From assembly GCF_001636315.1 (NCBI RefSeq), contig NZ_KV440949.1:1969203-2033202 (forward strand): a stretch of 64,000 nt of DNA, in the 5' to 3' direction. Made by a program: the position numbers and the translations under genes. The notes below the pieces were generated by a model, which worked only from the letters and a program-made list of their open reading frames with translations, was not told where the DNA came from and ran no database searches. Each line of letters starts with the position of its first letter. Within the stretch, counting starts at the first letter, position 1. Of this stretch, positions 7,703 through 15,642 are shown in pieces. This DNA comes from Neobacillus mesonae. Its GTDB lineage: Bacteria > Bacillota > Bacilli > Bacillales > Cytobacillaceae.

Positions 7703-9610
7703 GTGAATAAAAAAACGATTATTTCGAACACGATACTATTTGTAGTAATTGTTGCGTTTATAATCCTCTTTAGTACTGTTTTTGGAAAAGAAAATACCCT
7801 GATTGGGGTAACCACTATAACTGCCATGCTAATGTTATTGGAAAGGGACCTAACGAATAATCCCATAAGTAATACCCTAAAGCTGATCCTGTTAAATCTT
7901 GCAATTGGCATCGCTGCGTTTCTTGCGGGTATGAATATGTGGCTGGCTATTCCGGTCAATTTTACGATCATGATCGTGATCAGCTATTCTCTTATTTTCA
8001 ATTTAAGAAACCCGCTGTATTTACCGTTTTCGCTACAATATTTATTTCTATTGGCCACCCCTGTTGGTCTACCGGAAATGCCGCTCAGGTTAGTGTCACT
8101 AATCGCCGGAGCCGTGGGTATTATGGTTTTACAAATGGTTGTCAACAAAAACAAAATGGCTAAAAATAGTTATACGAAAATCCAAGCAATTTGTAATGCC
8201 CTTGTGACAAAAATTGAAAAGATCAAAAACGAGGAAGACCACGAGGATCTGGACAAACAAATTGCCGCTGATATTAGTACAATCAGAAGCATGATTTACG
8301 ATAAACGAGAAGAAGATTTCTATTTAACGGATGAAGGGCAAAAAAGTTTAAACCTATCCGCTTCCCTGGAAAGAATCAATCAATTATTGAATAAAGTAAC
8401 GAAAGAGGAATCGGAGCATGAACTGCTCAATGACACAATTGACTTCTTACAGGCAGCAGCAGACAGCCTGGAGGACTCGAAGGATGTAACCATTAGAGAG
8501 ATTAATGATTCTTTTTCACATATTTTTCGTAAGTATAAACAGGATGACAGCCATTCTTTAATTGTTTTACGTATGTTAAATAACATGGACTTTTTGCGAG
8601 ATTCCTTAGTTTCTTTAAAATCACTTGAAAAAGAACATGTTAACATCGTAAAAAAAATGGAACAGATCCCAGCAAAATTTCAAAGGCTATCGTTATTTCA
8701 AGTACCTCGGCATACGAAATCGATTAAGGTATCTTATGCCGTTCGGATGGCTCTAGGCATTACCATTGGCAGCTTTTTGGTTGATTACTTCCACTTACAG
8801 GATGGCCGATGGATGCTGTTTACGATTCTTTCTGTCATTCAGCCAGTATACGAATTGTCGAAAAGAAAAATGCGTGATCGGATCTTCGCTACTGTCGTTG
8901 GTGCCATCATCGTTACCCTTTTGTTCACCATCTTCCAAGGTCATACAGCCCGAACGATCTTGATATTAATCGCTGGTTATTTAATGAGTTATATTAAAGA
9001 ATATCGTTACAGTACGATTCTTGTGACGTTTTCAGCGATTGGTGCTGCTGCTCTTATTACCGGCACTACAGAGATCTTAACCTTGAACCGCATTATCATG
9101 GTCATCTGCGGGGTTCTTCTTGCTCTAATTATCAATAAATGGATTTTCCCTTATAGGATGGAAGATTCAATCCGGGACTTAGAGGAGATGAATCGAGATA
9201 CAATTCGTGAAATGCTGCAAGAGGTCCATCAGAAATTACAAGGCACAGGCAATGATCATAGCATCAAGAATTTATTGATCATCGCAAACATGATTGAAAA
9301 TAGAATGAAGCTGAATAAACAGGTTTCTGAGAAGGAATCAGGGAAATTAGGCAGCATCTATTTGGCGCCATCTGCCATCTATGAACTCTATTGCTGGATT
9401 GACAAATATGAAGTGAGTGAAGAAACTCGGCACTTTCTTTCCTCCACCCTTCAAGATATTACAAATCATCTAGCGAAGGGGCAATCGTTGAAAACAACCG
9501 TAGACCGATTGAAGCAGAATCTGAAAATAAGCCCTGACATCGAAGATCGCTTAATAGAGAGTTTACTGTTTGAGGTTGCTGCTCAACTAACCCCTGCATC
9601 GGATCGATGA
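7703..9610 (+). CDS. FUSC (fusaric acid resistance-like) family membrane protein
   Basis: 635 residues. Two hydrophobic blocks of several membrane segments each (about residues 5-150 and 345-480) are each followed by a long helical cytoplasmic domain (about 155-330 and 490-630), the duplicated plan of FUSC/aromatic acid exporter proteins. The second block has the family pattern VSYAVRMALGITIGSF...DGRWMLFTILSVIQP. Members are thought to export aromatic acids or related toxic compounds. The start is GTG, with AGGAG 12 bases upstream. It is divergent from the MarR/DHA2 operon and has its own terminator, which suggests a shared detoxification role. Confidence 0.85.
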   Translation: MNKKTIISNTILFVVIVAFIILFSTVFGKENTLIGVTTITAMLMLLERDLTNNPISNTLKLILLNLAIGIAAFLAGMNMWLAIPVNFTIMIVISYSLIFNLRNPLYLPFSLQYLFLLATPVGLPEMPLRLVSLIAGAVGIMVLQMVVNKNKMAKNSYTKIQAICNALVTKIEKIKNEEDHEDLDKQIAADISTIRSMIYDKREEDFYLTDEGQKSLNLSASLERINQLLNKVTKEESEHELLNDTIDFLQAAADSLEDSKDVTIREINDSFSHIFRKYKQDDSHSLIVLRMLNNMDFLRDSLVSLKSLEKEHVNIVKKMEQIPAKFQRLSLFQVPRHTKSIKVSYAVRMALGITIGSFLVDYFHLQDGRWMLFTILSVIQPVYELSKRKMRDRIFATVVGAIIVTLLFTIFQGHTARTILILIAGYLMSYIKEYRYSTILVTFSAIGAAALITGTTEILTLNRIIMVICGVLLALIINKWIFPYRMEDSIRDLEEMNRDTIREMLQEVHQKLQGTGNDHSIKNLLIIANMIENRMKLNKQVSEKESGKLGSIYLAPSAIYELYCWIDKYEVSEETRHFLSSTLQDITNHLAKGQSLKTTVDRLKQNLKISPDIEDRLIESLLFEVAAQLTPASDR

Positions 9611-9614
9611 TATA

Positions 9615-9653
9615 GGTAGCCAAGGGACATTCCCCTTGCTACCGTTTTTTTTT
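9615..9653 (+). terminator. Intrinsic terminator after the FUSC gene
   Basis: GGTAGCCAAGGG and CCCCTTGCTACC form a stem with one mismatch around a short loop, followed by nine T. Confidence 0.9.
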
Positions 9654-9800
9654 AGGAGCACTTTGGAACATGTTAAACAAAGGATGAAATCAATTGTTCA
9701 AACAGAGCTAATAAGTGAAAAAGGCACATATTTCCAAACAATAAGATTATTCCTATCTATTCTGTGGTAAACCATACTAAAAGAAATAGGAGATGATCGA

Positions 9801-10151
9801 ATGGAACAGCCAAAACAGAGCTACTATATTAATATTCAATCACATGAAATAGCATGGGACCCTTTCATTTCAGATTGGGATTTCAAAATTGAGGCGACGG
9901 ACAGTCAAATTGCAGATCTCAAGCAATTGTTTGATGAAAACTACCAAACAGACTGGGAAAGCTTTATCCGCTCCCATGTTCCTTTCCTTGAATATCATCA
10001 TGATCCGCAAAATACAGAATATGATATGCGAATGGTTGTCATTTACGCCATGCTCTATCAGCTCGGTGATTCCAGAACCCGCACCCATATCGAGGAGATG
10101 GGGATATTAAATGAGGACTTTTTAAACAGACAAAATGCACAATTTAAATAA
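9801..10151 (+). CDS. Small conserved-type soluble protein of unknown function
   Basis: 116 residues, acidic, no membrane segment or signal peptide. AGGAGAT is well placed before the ATG. The sequence is rich in aromatic and acidic residues (IAWDPFISDWDFKIEATDSQI, named here only as its start) and predicted mostly helical. It looks like a small Bacillus protein family I have seen near stress genes, but I cannot name a function. It stands alone between the FUSC terminator and a stress-type SDR gene. Confidence 0.75.
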   Translation: MEQPKQSYYINIQSHEIAWDPFISDWDFKIEATDSQIADLKQLFDENYQTDWESFIRSHVPFLEYHHDPQNTEYDMRMVVIYAMLYQLGDSRTRTHIEEMGILNEDFLNRQNAQFK

Positions 10152-10229
10152 ATGGAGAGTTTTATAGAATGAGGCTCTTTTCTTTCATGCCACCTTCTAA
10201 CTGGAGATGACGAACACAGCCCGTAGAAA

Positions 10230-10254
10230 GTTTATGACTGGAATATTTGGGTAG
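10230..10254 (+). promoter_or_regulatory. SigmaB-like general stress promoter
   Basis: GTTTAT (10230-10235) and GGGTAG (10249-10254) are 13 bases apart, close to the sigma-B consensus GTTTAA-N12-15-GGGTAT. It lies 40 bases before the SDR start, and close relatives of that SDR in Bacillus are general stress proteins. Confidence 0.6.
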
Positions 10255-10293
10255 TTATAAACTATGATCTATTAAACTATGGGAGGAATCGAA

Positions 10294-11163
10294 ATGAATT
10301 TAGAAAATCGTCAAAAAACGGGACAACCTGCCCAGCATCAAGATCGACAGCCAGGGATTACATCTAAGATGGACCCCCAACCTCTTGAAAACAATCCCTC
10401 CTATAAAGGCAGCGGGAAATTAGAAGGGAAAACAGCACTTATTACCGGCGGAGATAGTGGGATTGGCAAAGCGGTTGCGATTGCATTCGCCAAAGAGGGA
10501 GCTGATGTTGCCATTGTTTATAAGGATGAACATCAAGACGCAAGAGATACACAGGCCGAGGTACAAGAGAAAGGTGCCCGTTGTCTTCTCATTTCAGGAG
10601 ATATCGGCAATGAGACCTTCTGTCAAGAAGCAATCCAAAAAACCGTAAATGAGCTAGGCGGTTTAGATGTTTTGGTTAACAATGCGGGTGAACAGCATCC
10701 GCAGCCAGGTATTGAGGAGATTAGCCCGGAACAGCTGGAAAAGACCTTTCGAACCAATATTTTTTCCCTATTTTACCTCACGAAATCAGCACTGCAGTAT
10801 TTAAAAGAAGGAAGTACCATTATTAATACTGCTTCCGTTACAGCCTATGAGGGGAATGAACAATTGATTGATTACGCCTCAACTAAGGGAGCAATTGTTA
10901 CCTTTACTCGATCGATGGCCAAATCGCTTGTGAATAAAGGGATACGCGTGAACGGGGTGGCGCCTGGGCCGATTTGGACCCCGCTAATTCCATCCACCTT
11001 TGACGAGGAAAAGGTGGAAAAGTTCGGGACAAATACCCCCATGGGACGCCCCGGACAACCGGCGGAACTTGCCCCAGCATACGTTCTACTCGCCTCCGAT
11101 GACTCCTCCTACATGACAGGACAAATCATTCACATCAACGGCGGGCAATTTATTACAACTTAA
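10294..11163 (+). CDS. General stress-type SDR oxidoreductase (YhdF/YhxC/YdaD-like)
   Basis: About 289 residues. A polar N-terminal tail of 40 residues rich in Gln and Pro (MDPQPLENNPSYKGSGKLEGK) precedes the Rossmann domain, as in the YhdF/YhxC/YdaD group. Motifs: TGGDSGIGKA cofactor loop, LVNNAGEQHPQ, catalytic Ser in NTASVTAYEG, YASTKG with Tyr and Lys, and the SSYMTGQIIHINGG end. An ATG at 10279 is in frame, but GGGAGG is seven bases before the ATG at 10294, which is preferred. The upstream sigma-B-like promoter suggests induction by heat, salt or starvation. Substrate unknown. Confidence 0.92.
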   Translation: MNLENRQKTGQPAQHQDRQPGITSKMDPQPLENNPSYKGSGKLEGKTALITGGDSGIGKAVAIAFAKEGADVAIVYKDEHQDARDTQAEVQEKGARCLLISGDIGNETFCQEAIQKTVNELGGLDVLVNNAGEQHPQPGIEEISPEQLEKTFRTNIFSLFYLTKSALQYLKEGSTIINTASVTAYEGNEQLIDYASTKGAIVTFTRSMAKSLVNKGIRVNGVAPGPIWTPLIPSTFDEEKVEKFGTNTPMGRPGQPAELAPAYVLLASDDSSYMTGQIIHINGGQFITT

Positions 11164-11167
11164 CGGT

Positions 11168-11194
11168 GGGACACGGGGACAGGCACCGTGTCCC
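11168..11194. repeat. REP-like palindrome (single, variant)
   Basis: GGGACACGG ... CCGTGTCCC around GGGACAGGCA. It is a variant of the 27-bp family described at 57044-57123 and starts four bases after the SDR stop codon, so it may also end transcription. Confidence 0.75.
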
Positions 11195-11254
11195 CCTCTG
11201 TATGCTCCCTGGCTGGTGGCTGCCAAGCGGTGCCTGACACCATCACCCAATTTT

Positions 11255-11758
11255 TTACATCTGAGGTGCTTCCCGGCCGATCACCGCCCACTCCTCTTTC
11301 GACGGCCCATATATACCAGGTACTTGTAAACCGGCCTGACGCATTAGAATGGTCATTTGTCCGCGGTGGTGAATTTGATGTTGAATCATGAAAAATAATA
11401 GTTGGGAATTGGAAAATTGTTGTCCAAAGACGTCATGTACTTCCGTAAGACTTTTGTCAGTCCATTGACTTCTGAGTGCCTGACACAATGTGCTGCTTGC
11501 CGTTTGATAGCTGTCAGCGATAAATTTGGCTGAGGTTGGGACAGGGTAATCTTTATCCGGCAAGTCCAAAGATAGATTTGTTTGAGAGGCAATCACCGCA
11601 ATCGCCGTTACACTATGCCAGGCGATTCTTCCTAATGTCCAATGTTCAGGGGTTACGGATTGGGATAAAGAATCATTCGTCAGCTGATTAAGAATTTTCT
11701 GGGTAACACCTGATTCAAATTCCCATAATTGATAAAAACCATCCAGTGTTTGAAACAT
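11255..11758 (-). CDS. DinB-like putative metal-dependent protein
   Basis: 167 residues with the four-helix DinB/YfiT-like pattern. The three metal-ligand histidines can be placed at TLGRIAWHSV, and in the pair FMIQHQIHHRGQ near the C terminus. The C-terminal VPGIYGPSKEEWA is typical of the branch. The frame is open further upstream, but the ATG at 11758 has AGGAGG six bases before it and starts the recognisable domain. DinB-like proteins include bacillithiol-dependent transferases; the reaction of this one is unknown. Not obviously coupled to its neighbour upstream (82-base gap). Confidence 0.85.
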   Translation of the reverse strand: MFQTLDGFYQLWEFESGVTQKILNQLTNDSLSQSVTPEHWTLGRIAWHSVTAIAVIASQTNLSLDLPDKDYPVPTSAKFIADSYQTASSTLCQALRSQWTDKSLTEVHDVFGQQFSNSQLLFFMIQHQIHHRGQMTILMRQAGLQVPGIYGPSKEEWAVIGREAPQM

Positions 11759-11840
11759 ATTTGACCTCCTTCTTTCAATCCCACACAAAATATATTCAGT
11801 TTTTTGTAAAAAAATCCCTGTTATCTTTTGAAAATAACTA

Positions 11841-12458
11841 TTATTGTTCCCTGTTACCAACCAAGCTCAGTTCATTCGGTGCCAGTTCATTTGGCATTGA
11901 TGCACAAGAACCGTCCCCATGCTTCCTTACATTTTTGGGGATTAGTTTGGACACATTGTCATATTTTCCTTCTTTTGTTGAATAGTCCTGGGCGTCCATT
12001 TTATATTCCATATAAGAGTAAGAGAAGAGTTTTCGTTCGACTCTGCCTTTTTCGCCAATGAGGGAAAACCATTTTTGACCTACATAAAAAGGGTTCATCA
12101 GCATGTGATCAATAATATGACCAATGCTGTCATTTTCCTTGCCTTGTTCAAATTTTGTTTTACAAGAAAGGGCCAAGATAAAGTAGTTTGTAAACTTATC
12201 CAATTCAAGCAATTCAAGATGGTAGTTTTTGTGCTGCTTTTGATTGAAGTCCTCCAGTACCGCTTTGATACTTTTTTCAATATCTATTTCATATTTACCG
12301 GCATCTCTCCAGGTCGATAACCGCGTATCAAAAATAGACATTGTCAAGATATAATGGGCTGAATAATGCTCGGGGGCAAATACTTCTTTTCCAACTCGCT
12401 TTTCATCTTCCGGTACAACAATAAACTTTTTATAATCAGCAAAGAAATTCTCGTTCAT
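11841..12458 (-). CDS. Hypothetical protein with repeat-derived C terminus
   Basis: 205 residues, soluble, charged, no recognised domain. GAAGG lies upstream of the ATG. The last 30 or so residues (HGDGSCASMPNE and beyond) are encoded by a stretch that contains the palindromic-repeat half-element at 11899-11925, so the original protein was probably shorter or ended differently. I do not recognise a function. It lies upstream of, and in the same direction as, the DinB-like gene. Confidence 0.65.
   Translation of the reverse strand: MNENFFADYKKFIVVPEDEKRVGKEVFAPEHYSAHYILTMSIFDTRLSTWRDAGKYEIDIEKSIKAVLEDFNQKQHKNYHLELLELDKFTNYFILALSCKTKFEQGKENDSIGHIIDHMLMNPFYVGQKWFSLIGEKGRVERKLFSYSYMEYKMDAQDYSTKEGKYDNVSKLIPKNVRKHGDGSCASMPNELAPNELSLVGNREQ
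11899..11925. repeat. Half-copy of second palindromic repeat family (AGAACCGTCCC type)
   Basis: Contains AAGAACCGTCCCCATGCTTCC, the same core found at 14766-14788 and, as a full inverted repeat, at 58106-58165. It lies inside the 3' end of the hypothetical gene 11841-12458. Confidence 0.55.
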
Positions 12459-12723
12459 ATCCTATACCTTCTTTCATAGCTTGATGGAATGATAAAATGG
12501 TTCTTTTTTTTCAAGTCGTTTGGAAATTTTGTCGTGGGGGAAAATCCATTGGCATTTTCATAGCGTAATTGTTTTATATATTCCGTAATGAAAATCAAAA
12601 ATCCTGCTATTTTTCCTTAAAATTTACATGTCACATGGTTTTTAATCAAAAAGTCCTATTTGAACGATAGAATTATAGGATAAAAAATGAGGGAAGCTAC
12701 AGCCATTCACTAGTCTTCGCTTG

Positions 12724-12934
12724 TTTTTGCCCAGCGGCTTCTGAAACCGGGGACTTCGGGGAAAATGCGGGGCTGATTTTGACCGCGCAGCTCTTAAAAC
12801 CGGGAGCCTAGGGGAAAATGAGGGACTGATTTTGACCGTGCAGCTCATGTAACCAGGGTCTTCGGGTAAAATGAGTGCTGGATTTTGACCAAGCAGCTCC
12901 TGAAACCGGAGGCCCGGTAAAAATGAGACCTGAT
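12724..12934. repeat. Four tandem copies of a 53-bp imperfect repeat
   Basis: Units at 12724-12776, 12777-12829, 12830-12882 and 12883-12934. Each has the order TTTTGACC, GCAGCTC, AAACCGGG, GGGGAAAATGAG, CTGA with several substitutions between copies. The last ends three bases before the end of the membrane protein gene at 12938. The rest of the gap 12459-12723 shows nothing I can name. No start, stop or ribosome site supports coding here. Confidence 0.85.
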
Positions 12935-12937
12935 AAA

Positions 12938-13297
12938 CTAACCATTTCTAGAACAACCGGCAGAGCCATCCTTATTTCCTCTTACGAAAATTTTTTTAAC
13001 CAAATTGTAATGGGCAAACATCAATAATATATATACTTCAAACAAGAATATGGAATCAAAATCATAGTTTTCTTTTGTGATCTTATAATTAATGTCATCT
13101 AGTACTCCAACCACGATGCAGCAGCCAAAGAAATATACGTATTGCATAAGGGCGTACTGCCAATCTGCCCGTTCTCCCCCAATCGCCGCAATCAAGGCAA
13201 AAATTGCGACTCCAAAGAACCAGACACTTAATATGATGGTAAACACTAAAACTATAAAACGAAGAAATCCAAATAGATACAAAGCAAGTGTTTTCAT
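12938..13297 (-). CDS. Small membrane protein of unknown function
   Basis: 119 residues. Three hydrophobic segments at about 5-35, 48-65 and 82-100, and a charged C-terminal tail (KKIFVRGNKDG). GGAGGGCGG lies eight bases before the ATG. The end of the gene runs up to the 53-bp tandem repeat, so the tail (SAGCSRNG) may be repeat-derived. No family recognised. Confidence 0.7.
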   Translation of the reverse strand: MKTLALYLFGFLRFIVLVFTIILSVWFFGVAIFALIAAIGGERADWQYALMQYVYFFGCCIVVGVLDDINYKITKENYDFDSIFLFEVYILLMFAHYNLVKKIFVRGNKDGSAGCSRNG

Positions 13298-13436
13298 AAT
13301 CCGCCCTCCACAATCCTATAAAAATTAAACAGTATTAGTTTATTATGCCATTTTCCCCCAGATTACGAAATGGATAAGACTACATTAAGGGAGCAGGAGC
13401 CGACTGCCCATATTTAAGTTCAGGTCTATCATCCTA

Positions 13437-13478
13437 TTGACTATAATTGAATTTTTATTGATAATGATAATCGTTATC
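13437..13478 (+). promoter_or_regulatory. SigmaA promoter overlapped by a Fur box
   Basis: -35 TTGACT (13437-13442) and -10 GATAAT (13460-13465) are 17 bases apart. The 19-base Fur box 13460-13478 matches GATAATGATAATCATTATC at 18 positions (G for A at one place) and covers the -10, so iron-loaded Fur should block transcription of the DoxX gene. Confidence 0.88.
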
Positions 13479-13499
13479 AATCAAAAGGAGGCTGTAATA

Positions 13500-14009
13500 A
13501 TGTTTTTACAAATTTTAAGAGAAAATCGTTTTGCGTCACTGTTACTCGCCGTGCTTCGAATCTATCTTGGTTGTGAGTGGTTATTAGCTGGTTGGGGGAA
13601 AATTACCAGTGGAAAATTTGATGCAAGTGGCTTTATGTATGGAGCACTGCAGAAAATGTCTGGAGACCACCCGACTGTTCAAACCTGGTGGGGTGCTTTC
13701 TTAAAAGAAGTAGCGATACCATATGTGGATTTCTTTAATGTATTAGTACCTTGGGGTGAGTTTTTAGTTGGTGTCGCCTTAATCCTTGGCGTTTTTACCA
13801 ATTTTGCTATACTTATGGGGCTTACGATGAATTTTGCTTATATGTTTTCAGGAACTACCAGCACTAATCCCCAGATGGTTCTCCTTGGAATGTTTATTCT
13901 GGCAGCTGGATTAAATGCGGGGAAAATCGGGTTAGACCGCTGGATGTATCCCTACTTAACAAATCTATTAGTAAAAAAAGCTAATAAGAATCCCCAAATA
14001 GCTGATTAA
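13500..14009 (+). CDS. DoxX family membrane protein, probably Fur regulated
   Basis: 169 residues with four hydrophobic segments. Typical DoxX signatures: an early aromatic/Gly motif (LGCEWLLAGWGKI), VPWGEFLVGVALILGVFTNFA and the C-terminal AGLNAGKIGLDRW. Relatives include the small DoxD/TQO-like subunit and stress-linked quinone-interacting membrane proteins; the exact role is unknown. The ATG at 13500 has AAGGAGG nine bases upstream. The reading frame is open to 13437, but that stretch is the promoter and Fur box. Predicted to be expressed under iron starvation. Confidence 0.88.
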   Translation: MFLQILRENRFASLLLAVLRIYLGCEWLLAGWGKITSGKFDASGFMYGALQKMSGDHPTVQTWWGAFLKEVAIPYVDFFNVLVPWGEFLVGVALILGVFTNFAILMGLTMNFAYMFSGTTSTNPQMVLLGMFILAAGLNAGKIGLDRWMYPYLTNLLVKKANKNPQIAD

Positions 14010-14082
14010 AATTATTTATTATGATATTTTACATAACAAAAAACTAGTTCTAGCTTTATTTTTGGCTCATCAATTATAAAAA

Positions 14083-14129
14083 GAACGGGCCGTTTTCCGC
14101 TTCTTAATAAGCGTGAAAACCGCCCGTTC
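14083..14129. terminator. Strong hairpin downstream of the DoxX gene
   Basis: GAACGGGCCGTTTTC (14083-14097) pairs with GAAAACCGCCCGTTC (14115-14129) with one mismatch. The T run is on the minus-strand side, but the position fits the end of the DoxX transcript. Between here and 14590 I see no gene, only an AAACG-type palindrome at 14351-14364. Confidence 0.65.
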
Positions 14130-14350
14130 ATTCAAATTCCGACTATTTCTCCAAATCGAATATCTACATAAACGTTTGTTTAAATTTGCTAGAAGTGCCT
14201 CTAAATCAACGTTATAGTTGATCTAGCAAGCAAAAATTTGTCGTTTCATTTCTTAAAGACCCCAGGAAAAAGCACATTATTCCCCAGAAAATGATTTCAT
14301 TTGATTAAAACCAAAAAATTCTACAAATCTATCTCTATTTCAACATCACT

Positions 14351-14364
14351 CAAACGTTCGTTTA
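14351..14364. repeat. CAAACG-TT-CGTTTA palindrome
   Basis: An operator-like palindrome, related to the ones at 47952-47965 and 48034-48047. A degenerate relative (AAACGTTTGTTT) is at about 14170. No adjacent regulator gene. Confidence 0.35.
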
Positions 14365-14593
14365 ACATTCGACCCAGTACGTATCCTTATTCATTTTTGC
14401 CAATGAATCAGTTAAAAAGATGTCGAAGTTTAAGGTTTTAACCCACCAGTAAAGTTTGTCCACCCAGACAATTAATTTTTAATACAATAGGATTAAACTG
14501 TTATTCTATTTTTATACTACAAAAACAGGCACTCTTTACACTCATTTAATACTGTCCTAAAAAGTGGACAATTCCGGAAGTAGTTTTTACAAA

Positions 14594-14633
14594 GAAAAAA
14601 ACGACATATCTCATGTGAGGTATGTCGCTTTTT
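14594..14633. terminator. Terminator of the SodC gene (bidirectional)
   Basis: CGACATATCTCA (14602-14613) pairs with TGAGGTATGTCG (14616-14627, one G-T pair), with A and T runs on both sides. On the minus strand it lies 160 bases after the superoxide dismutase stop. Confidence 0.8.
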
Positions 14634-14765
14634 CGCGGAACGGGTGGTCACACCACCTAATTTTTAATAATGACAACCAGGAATTATTCCTTCTATTACA
14701 AAAGAGCGCACAGGTCCTTAATACGTTACTTATAGGCGCTTCATGCTTCAGAAATCTAAGATTAT

Positions 14766-14788
14766 GAAGCAGGAGAACCGTCCCATGC
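14766..14788. repeat. Half-copy of second palindromic repeat family, at a stop codon
   Basis: GAAGCAGGAGAACCGTCCC followed by ATGC. It ends one base before the SodC stop codon (14790-14792). Same core as at 58106-58165. Confidence 0.55.
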
Positions 14789-14789
14789 A

Positions 14790-15422
14790 TCACTTGCTAT
14801 CAATCACTCCGCATGCTTGTCTGTCCCCCGCATCCCCAGCTTTCAATGTAGCTTCATCAGGGCCAGGTTTCCCCTCTGTTTTGTAACGGTCAGGGATATT
14901 GCCAAAGTTATCGGGATTTGCATGGATAATGACGGCTAATTTGTTTTCTTTTAATTGATCAATCGTCATACGATCGATTCTAGCCGAATATTCAGCACGG
15001 CCGTCCTTATTAACATATAGGGAAGGCAAGTCCCCGGCATGCCCGGAGTGCTGTTTTCCATCCGGATTAAAGTGTCCACCTGCGGTTGTGAATACTCCAT
15101 CCTTAGCATCAGCTTCACAAATCCCTTTTTCATGGATGTGAAAGCCATGGTGCCCCGGCTCCAGACCGTCAATACTGGCGTTTATTTGAACATGGTTGTC
15201 ATCATCCACTAAAAAGCTGACAGTGCCAATCGTTTTATTATTTACATCTTTAAGCTCTGCTTGTGCCTGCGGTTCCACCTGTCCTTCTTGTTTCTCGCTC
15301 TGTTCAGCATTATTTTTCGTCTTTGTATCTTTCTCTCCTTCTGAATTTACATCCCCGCTGCATCCACTCAGCAATATAGCCAAAAACGTGGTTAGCATTA
15401 GCTTCGTCCAATAATTTCTCAT
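14790..15422 (-). CDS. sodC: Cu/Zn superoxide dismutase, lipoprotein
   Basis: 210 residues. A lipoprotein signal (lipobox LSGC, Cys21) is followed by a charged linker to about residue 50 and then the SodC barrel. Ligands can be placed: Cu His95 and His97 (HGFHIH), bridging His117 (GGHFNP), zinc His125, His128 and Asp131 (GHAGDLP), and a late Cu His in VIIHANPDN. Cys102 and the Cys in DRQACG can form the usual disulfide. So it should be an active enzyme, removing superoxide outside the membrane, unlike YojM of B. subtilis, which lacks copper ligands. The ATG at 15422 has GGAGG nine bases upstream. Confidence 0.93.
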   Translation of the reverse strand: MRNYWTKLMLTTFLAILLSGCSGDVNSEGEKDTKTKNNAEQSEKQEGQVEPQAQAELKDVNNKTIGTVSFLVDDDNHVQINASIDGLEPGHHGFHIHEKGICEADAKDGVFTTAGGHFNPDGKQHSGHAGDLPSLYVNKDGRAEYSARIDRMTIDQLKENKLAVIIHANPDNFGNIPDRYKTEGKPGPDEATLKAGDAGDRQACGVIDSK

Positions 15423-15577
15423 GTCATTTTTCCTCCATTTCACAAAATGTGCAAATACTTCAAAACACTTGCTATATTGCACATTCTACCAAAATAATAC
15501 TATTTAGATAGTCAATACATTAAAAATGAGTCTTTAGAATTCAACACGGTAAAAAAGCCCTACGCATGACAAGGGCT

Positions 15578-15642
15578 GGGACAAAGGGGACAGGCTCCCT
15601 GTCCCATTATAAAAGGGACAAGGAGCCTGTCCCCTTGTCCCT
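15578..15642. repeat. Inverted pair of REP-like palindromes (BIME-like)
   Basis: A forward unit (15578-15605) and an inverted unit (15615-15642) are nine bases apart. The second reaches the first base of the stop codon of the ABC exporter gene (15642-15644). Confidence 0.85.

Noticed and set aside
11233..11245. GGTGCCTGACACC palindrome, with a partial copy at about 5345
   Set aside because: Only two imperfect occurrences; too little to call a third repeat family here.
12642..12848. Small frame across the 53-bp tandem repeats
   Set aside because: The predicted peptide is just the translated repeat, without a ribosome site.
14550..14580. Sequence TGTCCTAAAAAGTGGACA that looks like an insertion-sequence end
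   Set aside because: No partner end, no target duplication and no transposase fragment nearby.
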